Below, piece after piece: positions 10,780 to 21,650 of a stretch of 64,000 nt of DNA; position 1 is the stretch's first letter, and each line of letters starts with the position of its first letter. Under the pieces are notes generated by a model, which saw only the letters and a list, made by a program, of their open reading frames with translations, had not been told where the DNA came from and searched no databases. The DNA comes from Chiua virens (taxonomy: Eukaryota; Basidiomycota; Agaricomycetes; Boletales; Boletaceae). A program made the position numbers and the translations under genes. Location of the stretch: positions 372,001 to 436,000 of the forward strand of contig JAHNUO010000002.1 of NCBI GenBank assembly GCA_019787685.1. Reading direction: 5' to 3'.

Positions 10780-12271
10780 ATGCTTATCAACTATACTGGG
10801 ACACCCCTCAATGTTTTCCTGTACACTTCCCTCTTGCCTACCTACATTCCTGACAACACTCAGCCTTTGGATATGATTGAGCTCATTTACAAGGAATTGG
10901 TCTTGAAAGGCATCTATTCCATTTGCAAGGAGAAATGGAAAACAGAACTAGGTAAAGAGGGTCATGCAAAATTATTCAATGAGGCAAGTCAACAAACTTG
11001 AAGGGCTCACTCACTGACTAGGTGGCTAGATTGTCAGGGTTGCTCATGCTGTTGACCAGTCCTGCACCAAAATCCCATATGTCTGGTGCTCTCATGTGAA
11101 CATGATAATAGCTAGATCTCAAAAACTGGACATTGTCCTGGTCTTGGCACTGCAAAAATCCCAGCCAAGAGTTGACTACACCAACATACAAACATCTGCG
11201 AGCTTAAATCCTCAGAAAGTGACCCATGTGACTGGCTGGCCTGAAAGCAAGTCACAGACGTCATCAGTGAAATGGCACTTTCTGTTGAAACTTGCTATGC
11301 TTACCACACAACCAGATCTTTGTTTTTGTGTCCAAAGATTTGCACAGAGGCTCAAATACATATAAAGATTGGTCTGTGAAATTTCAGTCAGGGTCAATAG
11401 AGAAAACAAAAGCTGAGTAGCCCCTATTTGTCTGTACAGATCTGTATGACTAGGTACCTTGCTGTAGTGTCTGTGGATGGCTGTGCAACTCTGTCAATAC
11501 AAGGGATAGTTTGCTGTTGAAACCACTACCTTCACTTCTCCTGTACAGCTCCACCAACATTTCTTTGTAGGAATGATGCTGTGCTGATTCAAGCTGTCAC
11601 TTGCTATCTACATCCATGGATGCACTGTCTTCACATGTGTTCTCAACATTAATCAATGCCCTCGCAACTTTATCATTGTTATCCTTGGCCTGACTGCGAG
11701 TTCTCCCACATGGAACAGATTTGATCAGGACGTCATTCATTGCAGAGATGAGTCCAGAATTACTGTTGGAGGGGTAGAGGTAAGTTTAAACACACTGCTC
11801 AAATGGCAGAAGAATTGACAGAATGTTATAGGTGACACTAATGAATCACTACATTTTCAACTTGTTATCTGTCCAGGGGAGGTCTACCCAAGTTTGCCCT
11901 GTTCTTTATTGTGAGAACCCCCTTTCCTCTCAGAATCCAGTATTCTATGTTCTCAAGGATTGCTGGATGATAGTCCATGATGATTCCCCCTCGTTAACCA
12001 ACATCAAGATTTATGACCACCTGACGACATGCCGACATTTGGAATTTTCAGATCCAAATCTCTTCCCTGAAGGTCTCTCTGAAGATGTCTGAAAACATAT
12101 GAGCAGGTTTTCGGATGTGCTGACATCTACAGTGTCCTTGATGGATACCAACAAGTCAATAACCACTGGGACCATCTTAGTGACCTCCCCTTCATTCCAG
12201 AGTGTGTGCCTCTGCCAACTTGTCACACAATAACCCTGATTCTGGGTCTTGTGGCTCAGATGGGAAATATG

Positions 12272-12435
12272 TCTTGAGATGAGACACATCTGTACAAAGG
12301 AAAGACTTAGTCATCGTGTTCAAACATGACTGAGCTGTGTGTGTTAAAAATGCTATCCTATGTAGTCTGAAACATGTGCATTATTACTAATGTATGCATA
12401 ACTATTTAGACTTGTAAACATCGTATCTCAACACC
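12272..12435 (-). repeat. copia 3' LTR (164 bp, internally deleted)
   Basis: On the minus strand it starts TGTTGAGATACG and ends CATCTCAAGA. It matches the 5' LTR at 16153-16419 at both ends but lacks about 100 bp from its middle; the deletion lies between two AGGAAAGACT copies that are seen in the 5' LTR. A guanine-rich run, GAGTGGGGG on the minus strand (12436-12444), lies directly upstream and is the likely polypurine tract. Confidence 0.85.
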
Positions 12436-12565
12436 CCCACTCGAGTCTAAAATAGACTGAGCATTTGAGTGAAATGCTCGACCTTCAGGCGAGGTAGGGA
12501 TTTCATGAAGAGATCAGTGATATTGATGTCCATGTGAACATATGTAGGATCAACTAGTTCATTAG

Positions 12566-13084
12566 CTACAGCCTCTCAAATAAAGTGGTACTGCATATCA
12601 ATATGTTTCGTGCAAGGGTGAGAGCGGTTGTTTCATGTGATTTCAATAGCTCTTGGTTGTTGCAGAGCAGTGGAGTTGGTCTGGTAATGGGTGAGCGGAT
12701 TTCTGACATGAGATTCCGGAGCCATATGACATCCTTGAGTGCATTTGTCATGGCAACATACTCTGCCTCAACCATAGATAATGCAATGATGTTCTGCTTG
12801 CGTGATCCCCAGGAGATTGGCATTCCAGCAAGTGAGATGACATGGCCAGATATGGAATGACAGTGGTGTTGGGATCCCCAATCAGCATCAATATACGCTG
12901 TGATTCCCTCATCTGGATCAGTGACATTAAGGCTATATTGCTGTGTGCCCTTGAGGTAGTGCACAACATGTTTCATGGCCTGCCAGTGTGTGTGTCTGGG
13001 GTTCTGTAAGAATTGTGATAGGGTCGAAGCAGTGAAGGCTAAGTCTGGGCGCAGTGCCAAGTGCAGCCCATATGAATGATCCAA
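12566..13084 (-). pseudogene. copia RNase H
   Basis: A 172-codon open frame with the copia RNase H hallmarks: RPDLAFTASTLSQFLQNPR, HVVHYLKGTQQYSL, AYIDADWG (first catalytic Asp), SWGSRKQNIIALSMVEAEYV (second acidic residue in EAEY) and IWLRNL. It is one of the best preserved parts of the element. It ends about 130 bp before the 3' LTR, so a short tail continues in a broken frame. Confidence 0.88.
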
Positions 13085-13950
13085 CTAATTCACAGTATGG
13101 TAGCTTCTGCATCTTGACAGTCTCAATGGCTGAAGATGGGGATTGCTTGGGAGATAGTGTGGTGCCAGGTTCAAGTGGAGTTGCCACAGGATTGGCATTG
13201 ACAAGTCCAAACTGGGTGGCAAGTGTGTTGACATAGGAAGCTTATGACATTGAGAGCGTGCATGCATTTTTGTCATAAGTGATCTTAAATCCAAGTAGCC
13301 ATTTAATCTCGCCAAGATCGGATATCTCAAATCTCGGTCAGGAATTTATCCTTGACCCATTCAATTGTTTTGATTGAGTCACCTGTGAGTGCCATGTCAT
13401 CAGTCGAAACTGAGACTACCAAAATAACACATGAGCATTCTTTTGGCTTGTAATAAAATACGGCATGGTCCGTTGTTGTGTGTGTGTATCTGATCTCCAA
13501 AAAGAAATTGCATAAGGTTTCATACCATTCAAATCCTGATTATTTGAGTCCATAGAGGGGTTGCTTGAGCTTAAGGACTTTTCCCTTTTGGTCAACATTC
13601 AGGTATCCTGGTGGCACATGCATATAGACATCCTTGGTGAGTGTGGCATTGAGATATGCATTCTTTATGTCAATCTGGTGAATCTCCCATTCTTGGCCTG
13701 ATGGCATTTGCTAATACAGCACGTATGGATGGTAGCTTGGCAACTGCGGCATAAGTATTGTTGTAATTGATACCTTCTCGCTGTCGATGTCCATTGGCAA
13801 CAAGCTGTGCTTTGTATCGAGCGATCTCACCATTTTCATCTTGTTTAACTTTGAGAACAAAATGGGAACCAATGACATTTGCATTGGTGGGTGGATCAAC
13901 AATGTCCCATGTGTCAAGTTTCTCAATTGCTTGTAATTCCTCATCCATGG
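13085..13950 (-). pseudogene. copia reverse transcriptase
   Basis: RVT_2-type reverse transcriptase. The N-terminal block runs from about 13948 with LDTWDIVDPPTNANVIGSHF, then KLDENG-like linker text and RYKAQLVANGHRQREG (about 13790). The catalytic box near 13395-13410 reads VSVSTDDMAL: the two Asp are present but the usual aromatic residue is not. The frame is broken near 13670 and again near 13420, so no full-length enzyme can be made. Confidence 0.85.
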
Positions 13951-14469
13951 CAATGTGCCATTTGTCTGTGTCAGGGCCAGATAATGCTTCCTCTATAGAC
14001 AGGGAGTCATTTGTGGAGGTTTCAACATGAATAGCAGTGGCAATGAGGGGATCCAGTGTGAAATCCTCTAAGTTAAGTGATTTGTTTTTGAATTCCCATG
14101 TAGCATTAATGTGTTCCTGGCGATCAAAGGTAGATCAAGCATAATAACCAGGTGGGAAGGCGACGCCACGAGTGTTGTTACTGGTTCCGGACTCGGAGCT
14201 GGATCAGGCTAGACAGGAGGGTGTGGAGGTGCGATGATGGTGCTCGGAGTTGATACAGTAGGACAATGAGGGAATGGAATGGTTGACAGCAATGTATTTG
14301 CTGGTTTGGATGTCCCAGAAGTGATGTGCTGGATGACATCATCACAGTCCCCCTCGAGCTGCACATCACTGGAAGTATCAGCTAGTGAGGTATTGGGGAT
14401 GAATATGATGTTTTGTTCGATTGAAGCATGCTGAGTGTTGGGCCAGTAAATACAGTAGGCCTTTCTGTG

Positions 14470-15258
14470 TGTCATATCCTAGGAATTTCCTGGCCTTAGC
14501 ATGCTCATCGAGCTTCCCTGCATTCTCAGTCCTTGACATATGCTGTGCATCCAAAATGATGAAGGTTGGATAGGTTGGGCTTAGTCCCGTTTGTAACCTT
14601 ATATGGAGTTTTGTCTACCAGCACACTCGTTGGAGATCAATTCTTAAGGTAGGTAGAATGGTTGATGGCCTCCGCCCATAATTTTTTTAGGGAGGTCTGT
14701 ACCAATGAGCAAGTTCACTGTGCATGCTCTACAAGAGTCCGATTTGTGCGTTTTGCAACACCATTCTGTTGTGGAGAGTCATGTGTCGTGAGTTCCTGAT
14801 GAATGCCTTGATTCTCGAAATAATTCTTGGCATCATTGCTAAGATACTCTCCACCTCAATCAGACCTGATAGCCCAGATCTGGATTCCATTATACTGAGT
14901 CTGTAGGTGCACAATGTGGTTGGTAATAGCCTGGAAAGCACCACTCTTTTTGCAAAGAAATGTAATGGTGATCTCACGGGAGTAGTCATCAGTAAAGGAT
15001 ATGTAGTATCGTTTTCCTCCATTCGACTTGACCTGAGCTGGACCTGTGTGGATTCTTTCTCCGTATTTTGTAGCACTAAGTGCTAGACTCTGTGGGAAAA
15101 GGGAGGCGGGTGATTTTCGCTCTGACACAAGTCTCGCAAAAGTTGTTCTTGGGTTGTGACATGATTTCGATCCCTTCAATCATGCCTTTGGATAGTAGAG
15201 TGCAGGTGGCAGCGAATGATATGTGTCCCATCTGTTCATGTAGTTGGATGATTGACAT
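14470..15258 (-). pseudogene. copia integrase with GAG-pre-integrase zinc domain
   Basis: Starts with the zinc-binding module LHEQMGHISF ... CETCVRAKI (15076-15258). The core follows with SFTDDYSR (first catalytic Asp, about 14990), IRSD before a stop in place of Arg (about 14870), and QQNGVAKRTNRTL (about 14760), where the catalytic Glu is Lys. Thus both the frame and the DDE triad are destroyed. The stop and the Glu-to-Lys change are both explained by C-to-T transitions on one strand or the other. Confidence 0.87.
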
Positions 15259-15269
15259 CTTTGTCTTTC

Positions 15270-15760
15270 ACATATGCCACGCTGAAGCAGCAGCAGCATA
15301 CTCCTTGTCTATTATCTGGTATAGCCCACCTACTTCCAGTATTTTGCAATGTGTTTCTTTGGCTCCACAGACCATATTTTGCACGATTCCTTTTGCCATC
15401 GTCATGGACATCCTGGTGTTGACTGCACAGGATGTTGATATGAGGGTGAAGGTCAGGTCAGGTACATATAAGGCATCAAGTAAAGTGATAGTGGTGTGGT
15501 TGGTACTGAGCGGGAGTTCAAGGGTAACATTTCCATGGCCCATTGCAGTTATGGTACAACTGTCAGCCACAGTTGATGGTCTTGGGAGGAATCTCAGAGA
15601 AAGTCGTGAATTTAGAACAATCTGGGCAGAAATGGGTGGATGTGCTGGAGTCGATTATAGGACAATGATGCTTGGGTGGTATGTGGAGTACATTGGCTTC
15701 AACATTAAGACAGGACGTAAGGAAGGCGTAGTTGGTGTTGGCCATGGTTGAAGTGTTGTT
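15270..15760 (-). pseudogene. copia protease
   Basis: The active site reads PIIDSSTSTHF near 15655, against the usual Asp-Ser-Gly, so the Gly is replaced by Ser. The downstream part ALYVPDLTFTLISTSCAV (about 15445) is the conserved block before the GAG-pre-integrase module. Two overlapping frames, 15563-15871 and 15268-15570, carry it, so there is a frameshift near 15565. Confidence 0.8.
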
Positions 15761-15761
15761 G

Positions 15762-16148
15762 GCTGATTGCAACATCTCTGATAGGGTATCGTGGGATTGG
15801 ATCTGTATCATGATGGTTGATGGTATGGCTAGCAATGATTTGTTGCATTGTGAGGGCTTCTCGCTGAGCAAATTGGTCTATGAGGTCATTGTGGGCCTCA
15901 ATCTGCTGCATGGATACAATAGTTTTGCCGTCAGAGAGGTAGACTTTGCTCATGTCATTCTTGTCAACTGGGAGTGGGACAGGTGCCTTCACGGTGCTGT
16001 TAAGGTGGCAGGCTGAGACCATGGGCGGTGAGCGAAAGTATGGTCTCTTCTTGTACTCAACCCAATTCTGGTCATTTAGCTTAGGTACAGCATAAATGCC
16101 GGATGACGAAATTATTGGAGCGGTTGAGGAGGTGGCAAAGGTGCTCAT
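15762..16148 (-). pseudogene. copia gag remnant
   Basis: Opens with ATG at 16148, only four bases after the 5' LTR, and runs with a Ser/Thr-rich start then KLNDQNWVEYKKRPYF, the WxxY-type opening typical of copia Gag. The remaining Gag appears shortened to about 110-130 codons before protease text starts, and no CCHC knuckle is seen, so a large internal deletion is likely. Confidence 0.7.
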
Positions 16149-16152
16149 AACA
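16141..16152 (-). promoter_or_regulatory. Putative copia primer binding site
   Basis: Immediately inside the 5' LTR the minus strand reads TGTTATGAGCACC, which overlaps the Gag start codon. GTTATGAGC is complementary to GCUCAUAAC, the anticodon-loop region of eukaryotic initiator tRNA-Met. Drosophila copia is known to prime from an internal fragment of this tRNA. The match is nine bases, so this is an inference. Confidence 0.5.
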
Positions 16153-16419
16153 TCTTGAGATGAGACACATCTGTACGAAGGAAAGACTCAGTTGTTGTGT
16201 TCAAATGTGACTGTATTGATAGTTACCTGTAGAAAGGAAAGACTATGTACAGGTAAGTATACGATGTAACGTAGAATGTGGAGCAGCTCACCTCAGTCAT
16301 CGTGTTCAAACATGACTCAGGTGTGTGTGTGAAAAATGCTATCCTATGTAGTCTGAAACACATGCATTATTACTAACACATGCATAACTATCTAGACTCA
16401 TAAACATCATATCTCAACA
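16153..16419 (-). repeat. copia 5' LTR (267 bp)
   Basis: Minus strand starts TGTTGAGATATG and ends CATCTCAAGA; the termini are a near-perfect 9-bp inverted repeat. It contains two related AGGAAAGACT segments, about 65 bp apart, between which the other LTR has lost sequence. It abuts the right copy of the ATATG duplication at 16420. Confidence 0.87.
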
Positions 16420-17409
16420 ATATGTTGTCAATGTGAGATCTGACATGACAAAGAATATCCTGTGCCAGATTCCAGGATTGAACACCTGGTATTGTGAGAA
16501 TTGGAAGCATTTACATCTTATCTTTGAGACCCTTGGTGTCCCCATCACCTGGTTTAGCTCTTGTCATGAGTTCATCAATGTCATGATGGATGCTGTTATA
16601 GGTGAGGCAAGAACAAGCTACAATATTCTATACTGACTCCTACATGCAATAGGACATTTCAATGGCACATTGAAGCAAATACTACACTGCAACATTAGCA
16701 ATTATAATGTGTGGATGAAGGTCCTCAGTTTGCACCCTGAGCATGTCATTCCTGAGTGGCCTGCTGGAATGGAGTATTGCAAATGGGCAGCTGTGCTAGG
16801 AGATTGGGGGTATGTGCTGGATCTGAAGAATTGCAAAGATGCTCCAGAGGGTATCATGACAGTAAGTATCATCTTTTCTTCCAGTGTGCATGGCTTACAT
16901 CACAGGTAGGGTACCTTTCTATTTACTGCAACTAGAGGGCCTAACAGGTGAAGTTAGGCACAAAGTTCTCCATGACCTTGAGTCACTCTTTTGGGTGATT
17001 TGGGTGACCAGTGTCAATTTGGTCAGGCCATTTAACAAGTGCCGCAAATGGGTAGAGCTTCTACCGTCTCTTCTCTCTATTCCCTCTAGGAGAACCATGC
17101 AGAAAAGGCAATCACAGAGATCAGACAATACAACTCCTTTGTCCATTGCCAATGTCAAGTCTGCAGAGACATAGTTTGCTCACCTCAATGATGTCTACCG
17201 TTTCACTGATGATCCAGATATCATAGTTCCATGTTGGGCTACACCTGGCTTACATATATAAATGTTCTGTTGTGGAAGTCCACCATTGGAAGAAAGGAAT
17301 AAAGTATATTGGTTTCCTCAGTTCAATGGCCCCATACTGGACAGTGATGTCTGGTGAGGCAGCTTTCATTTGTGGCATGTTGACTCTTCATGAATGTTTC
17401 ATATACCAT

Positions 17410-17667
17410 TAGGGTTCTGCGTGGGTATACCCATGGGTTTAGTAGTACCAAGCCTAAACTATAGACTAAACCTTGTTCTAAACATCATATCTATACTCAC
17501 TCTGCTATCTTATACCTTATCCTAACTTAGCTAAACCTCACTTACTCATGGTAAGCCATTATCATTATCATTATCATCACCCTCACCTTGCTATGGACCC
17601 ACTGTACCCATGCTGTGGGTATGGGTATGGGTATCCAAAGTTCAACCCATACCCACGCAGATCCCTA
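17410..17667. mobile_element. hAT-type MITE, 258 bp
   Basis: Non-coding insertion in FunK1 copy 1, absent from copy 2 (compare 49040-49055). It is bounded by a perfect 8-bp duplication, TATACCAT (17402-17409 and 17668-17675), the target length of hAT transposons. Termini are inverted: left TAGGGTTCTGCGTGGGTAT, right (complement) TAGGGATCTGCGTGGGTAT, one mismatch in 19. The inside holds a GGGTAT triplication near 17620 and an ATTATC run near 17560. No transposase is encoded, so it would depend on a hAT enzyme elsewhere. Confidence 0.9.
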
Positions 17668-18060
17668 TATACCATCGATCATCCAAGAAACCAGTTACCT
17701 TTGTCCTCAATCCCAATCCCATAAACCACCTAGAATTTGTCAAGATTCTGAAGACCATGCAGGACATGATCTTGGATGATGATGACCATCCAAGTGATGA
17801 TGAAATTGCAATGGCATGCACGCTCTATCAAGAGTTACTTAATAGCAAAGATCCACTCAATGTGTCCCTGCTGCACCCACCTGCAATATTCAGATCGCCT
17901 AATAACCTTCAGCAAAAGTGTGGCCTGACTCCCCCAACAAAGCGCAAAGACAAACCCAATGGCGCAGAGGCGGTGTCCTCAATTATATCACAGGAACCTC
18001 CAAGAAAGAAGAAAAAACAGTAGCAGAGTGGCAAGGAACCCATGTTTTATTCAAACTGAA

Positions 18061-18934
18061 ACCCAGTGAGAATGAAACTGTTGTAAATATAGCCCTCTCT
18101 ACATAGCTCGCTGTACATTAAGTTTAATTCCATTCAATGTGAGGGCAGGTTTCTATGGACAACAGTCAGCAGGTTCCCAAGTTTTGAAGAAGCTCCAAAA
18201 AAATGTCATATGATGTATGAGAAATGCCCATCCAAGCTAAATGTGATTTCTACTGTAAATTCTCCAGAATAGTGAGCTAGTATCTTGTTGACTAATGCAT
18301 GTTAATCAACCATGGCTGTGATAAGTTAGTTCTGCAACTATCAGGGGGGAAAATAACAAATAGCAAGTTAACCCATACCTCTAGTGTCATATGTTTCTGC
18401 TGGGATTACCACTATTGCATTTCTGGTAGTTCATGAAGACCTAGTTACACTTGAAGAGATGCATTAGAGTCACTAGTGTTAGGTGGTGAGATGATTGCAC
18501 TGCTGGAGACATGACTGCCAGTAGAAACAGGGTGGCTTCACTGGTAGCACATTCACAAAAATAGGGATGATTACAAAATGCACAGGTAGAACAAATAGTT
18601 GGGGAATATAGAACTATAGCAGTGTCGGGAAAAGCATCCCTTTGCAGTGGAAACCATGACTCATTGGTGGAAAAAATGACTGCCTTGACCTGAGCATCTG
18701 CAGGACTGATTTAAATGAGGGTGGACCCTTTTGGAATGGCCATAGGGTCATTTGGCACTGCCAACCTGGACCGAGATGATGGATCTTCAACTGATCCATG
18801 TTCAATATGATCTGCGAGATGCCTTACATACCACAATTAAAAAATGAAACCTGTGCCAAACATACAAAGCATGGTGTTGGCAGCAAGATTGACGATAGTT
18901 GGGGAAAAGAGTGTCTGAGAAGTACCCACAAGGA
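18061..18934. other. No recognised gene
   Basis: Spacer between FunK1 copy 1 and the foldback-like element. Similarity to copy 2 fades near 18060. I see no coding motif, LTR terminus or tandem repeat in it. Confidence 0.4.
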
Positions 18935-19605
18935 TCAACTTGATGGTAGGCTAGGACCATGTCGGCAATGGCTGGACTTGGAACAAAGTGGCAAAAAAAG
19001 AGACACTAAGTCCAGCGAGGGTAATAGAAGGACATGTAATCCCTCAGAGCAATTGATGAGACCAATGGGCTTGGCCAATGAATGGCATGGGTTGTGGGAT
19101 ACAGTGCAAGACACTAAGTTCCACAAGGGCACTGGAAGGACATGAAGTTCCTTGCAGTGATCAATGAGGCACAAAGCCTCAACTGTTATGATGAACAGAT
19201 TGGGTAAAACACATGTGAAGACAGCACGGACAGTGAGATGTGAGATGCTAAGTCCTACAAGGGCACTGGAAGGACATGAAGTCCCTTGCAGCAATTGATG
19301 AGGCATGAAGCCTGACTGTTGCGACGAATGGATGTGGGAAGATTCGGTAGCTATCTTGCCACTATGGGTGATTGGTTATTTGAAGCAGGGTAATTACATA
19401 TGTAACCATGACTCAATTGGCACAGGAATCAGAGTTACATATGTTACTATGTCAACTTCATTCCTCCTAGGATCCTTGAATCTTCCCACCTCCAAGTGTT
19501 GGTTGTAACAGTTGAGGCTTTGTGCCTTGTCTATTACTGCGAGGAACTTCATGTCCTTCCAGTGCCCTTGTGGAACTTAGCATCTCGTATCTCACTGCCT
19601 GTTGG
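18935..19605. mobile_element. Foldback-like repeat FB-1
   Basis: A short core (about 19330-19500) sits between arms built from a tandem unit of about 108-135 bp. The left arm has units with ACTAAGTCC-like text near 19001, 19109 and 19243; the right arm (about 19503-19605) is one unit in inverse orientation. Each unit carries GGCACTGGAAGGACATGAAG, a GAGGCACAAAGCCT segment and GACAGTGAGATGTGAGA. The core is the reverse complement of the core of FB-2 (30890-31085), including GATTGGTTATTTGAAGCAGG and CCTCCTAGGATCCTTGAATC. The layout resembles Drosophila foldback elements. No protein is encoded. Confidence 0.75.
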
Positions 19606-19764
19606 CACTGCGAACCCTCTGCTGACCTCACATGGCCCCTATTGTCACATTTGTCAGACTTTGCAAGGATGACAACCATATAAGCAACCTTTTCTGCTTG
19701 CTATCAGACATACAATATCACTTACATTGTTGGCAGATCCTGTGTCAAAGCTTGTTGCCTCCCC

Positions 19765-20660
19765 AATGAACAGAGACCTCTGGGAGACAACATAGAACAT
19801 CTATCTTCCAGATCTAAACAATGCTGCAGTGGTCGCAATCGATCATCTTAGGTCCCTTGTTGTCAGTGGTCATGTCAAGTGGAATGTGAAGCATGAGGGC
19901 ACTGGTTTCACCATGCATTTTCCAGATCCAGGCATGTTAACCTGTGTACAGAGCCCTGATGCAATAGCACATTACTTTGTTAACTGGCTGGCTATCAGGC
20001 CTACCTGGATCCAATATGTCATAGCAGGCATACCTATCCCCCCCTCTCCAACATCAAAGGCTTGGCATGCCTACCTTCTTTCTGCACCATCAGACCTCAA
20101 CTCTGTGAAAATGACCATGAGTACAAAGGATCACATGAAAGCATTGAAGCAGTTCAAAGAATTCCTCCCTCTTGATGGCATGGGAGCAACCTGGGCTAGT
20201 GACAATATAGTCTCATTTTGCAATGAGGTGATCCTGATTCACAAACCTGTCAACCCCATGCAGGCATGCTGCATTACCTGGGAGTTGCACAAGCTGCACT
20301 TTCAATTTGATGTGCTCATGATGGACCAGGTGATGGCAGACAACAAATGGAGGGATGCACCAGTGGCTTGACAGGCTTTGTGGAGAGAGCTCTTTCCCCC
20401 AGAGACGATAGGGGGTACATGGCATAATTCCCTGCTGACCAGAAATACTAGGGTCTTCAAGAGTGATGAGGAAGCACAGAAGCTTCATTTCCTCACCCTG
20501 TTTGCATGGCTTCTCTCCACCTGGCCTGACACTTTGTGGCACTTCATAGTCCCAATCACACAGGAACTCAGCATGCTCAAGGTTGTTGGCGTCACAGACG
20601 AGTTGATCACGTTCTATGTGATGAAGTTCTATCAATATTACAGATGACCTCCGATCTGTC
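19765..20660 (+). pseudogene. Unrecognised protein, one copy of a local repeat
   Basis: Well-preserved coding stretch of about 290 codons with stops near 19789 and 20369. Readable parts are LPDLNNAAVVAIDHLRSLV, WLAIRPTWIQYVIAGIPIP, VNPMQACCITWELHKLHFQF and LFAWLLSTWPDTLWHF. The stop at 20369 looks like a C-to-T change of a CGA codon. The start is not defined: the frame is open by context upstream of the ATG at 19829. The type is familiar as a hypothetical protein of mushrooms, but I cannot assign a family. Its 3' end and flank recur inverted at 49540-50475. Confidence 0.55.
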
Positions 20661-21370
20661 CTCATTGTCTCCATCTAGCCTGATGATGTTTGTGCCTCAT
20701 GACAAGATAAGCCTTCCAATGGTCACCCTTTCACTTCATCCCTATCCCATGACATCTCCTTCCACTGCTGCCTCAATTATGTTGAAATGGACAACTTTGT
20801 ATTTATCTTACTTATCATCTCTCTTTTTTTTCTTCCTTTTTCTCTCTTCTTCAAGCTCTTTCATTTCATTTGTGTGATGTGTGTATCTGTTCTTTCGTCA
20901 CTGTGTGATGTGTTGTTATTACTTACTCATTTTGATTGTATCCCATCTTTACTAATCGACAAACCCTGTTCAACCTCACTGATCATGTGCAGATTCTGAG
21001 TTACATGTCATAATGCAATAGAGCCTGGTATTCTGAAGTAGGTACCACATGCAGTTGTGATTTGACTGGCAGGGCAGTTTGGAGTCTCGAAGCCACATAG
21101 ATGCTCAATGTGCCTCTCCTGCCTCTGCCCTCTCCAACTCATTGTTTAGTTCATTACCCACCATGCTCCACACATGTCTCATTCTGCCTGGCCCATTTCT
21201 AACTTCATGTTGGGTTGTTCACAAGCAAGGACTTTGAGTTCACCCCTGTCACTCTTTCTATCAAGCGCTCAGCCAACTTCACACATTGACTTAGTGGACA
21301 TACTGTCCTTATTCAGTCCACCACCAGCAATGCCCTTCAACACATCTCTCCTTCTGTCAGGTGTGTTCCC
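20661..21370 (+). repeat. 3' flank shared with 49540-50240 (inverted)
   Basis: This non-coding, pyrimidine-rich stretch is also found on the minus strand of 49540-50240, with shared landmarks GATGATGTTTGTGCC, CTGTTCAACCTCACTGATCATG, GGTTGTTCACAAGC and TTAGTGGA. It includes a poly-T/CTT-rich run at 20820-20865. The duplicated unit therefore extends at least 700 bp past the protein pseudogene. Confidence 0.75.
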
Positions 21371-21650
21371 TGCACTCTCTTTCCAGTCATGACTTTGTTG
21401 TTGGGTTGCAAGGTATATACCATTCCTGCTAGATGGTGGCACAGCACTTGGGTTGCTACAAAAGGAACTTTCTGCAGAGCCAGTGCAACAAAGCAATAAC
21501 ACTATATAGATACAGCAGGCCTACAATCTTCCAACACCCCTACCAGCTACAGGAGAGAAAACAAGGCCGAGTGCACCACAGTTAGTACAAAGCAATTTCC
21601 TAGGTGGCTCCTCCATCCTATAATCCAAATCCATTTTATCATCTGGTATG

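Larger units (their letters stand above)
12272..16419 (-). mobile_element. Ty1/copia retrotransposon with both LTRs and TSD
   Basis: A 4148-bp copia element inserted into FunK1 copy 1, flanked by the 5-bp duplication ATATG (12267-12271 and 16420-16424); copy 2 shows the empty site near 36782. Order on the minus strand: 5' LTR, gag, protease, integrase, reverse transcriptase, RNase H, 3' LTR, as expected for copia. Protein frames are broken and the catalytic Glu of integrase is changed, so it is defective. It is less decayed and richer in CpG than its host gene, which fits a later arrival. Confidence 0.9.
10780..18060 (+). pseudogene. FunK1 fungal kinase pseudogene, copy 1 (interrupted)
   Basis: Kinase-like gene of the fungal FunK1 family, split by a copia element and a MITE. 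Pieces: 10780-12271, 16420-17409, 17668-18060. Likely start is ATG at 10780, by agreement with copy 2. The beta-3 lysine block reads FYVLKDCWM (about 11950), the catalytic loop HCNISNYNV (about 16690), the metal-binding block LGDWGYVLDL (about 16800) and the helix F block HDLESLFWVIWV (about 16972). The catalytic loop has Asn where kinases and copy 2 have Asp. GT-AG introns are seen at about 11780-11831, 16600-16647 and 16863-16884. Stops occur throughout. The family is expanded in mushrooms with mostly unknown substrates. Confidence 0.82.

Noticed and set aside
15080..15751. 223-codon plus-strand ORF
   Set aside because: It is antisense to copia protease and integrase, which read correctly on the minus strand with family motifs.
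18798..19145. 115-codon ORF
   Set aside because: It lies mostly in the FB-1 left arm and has no motif.
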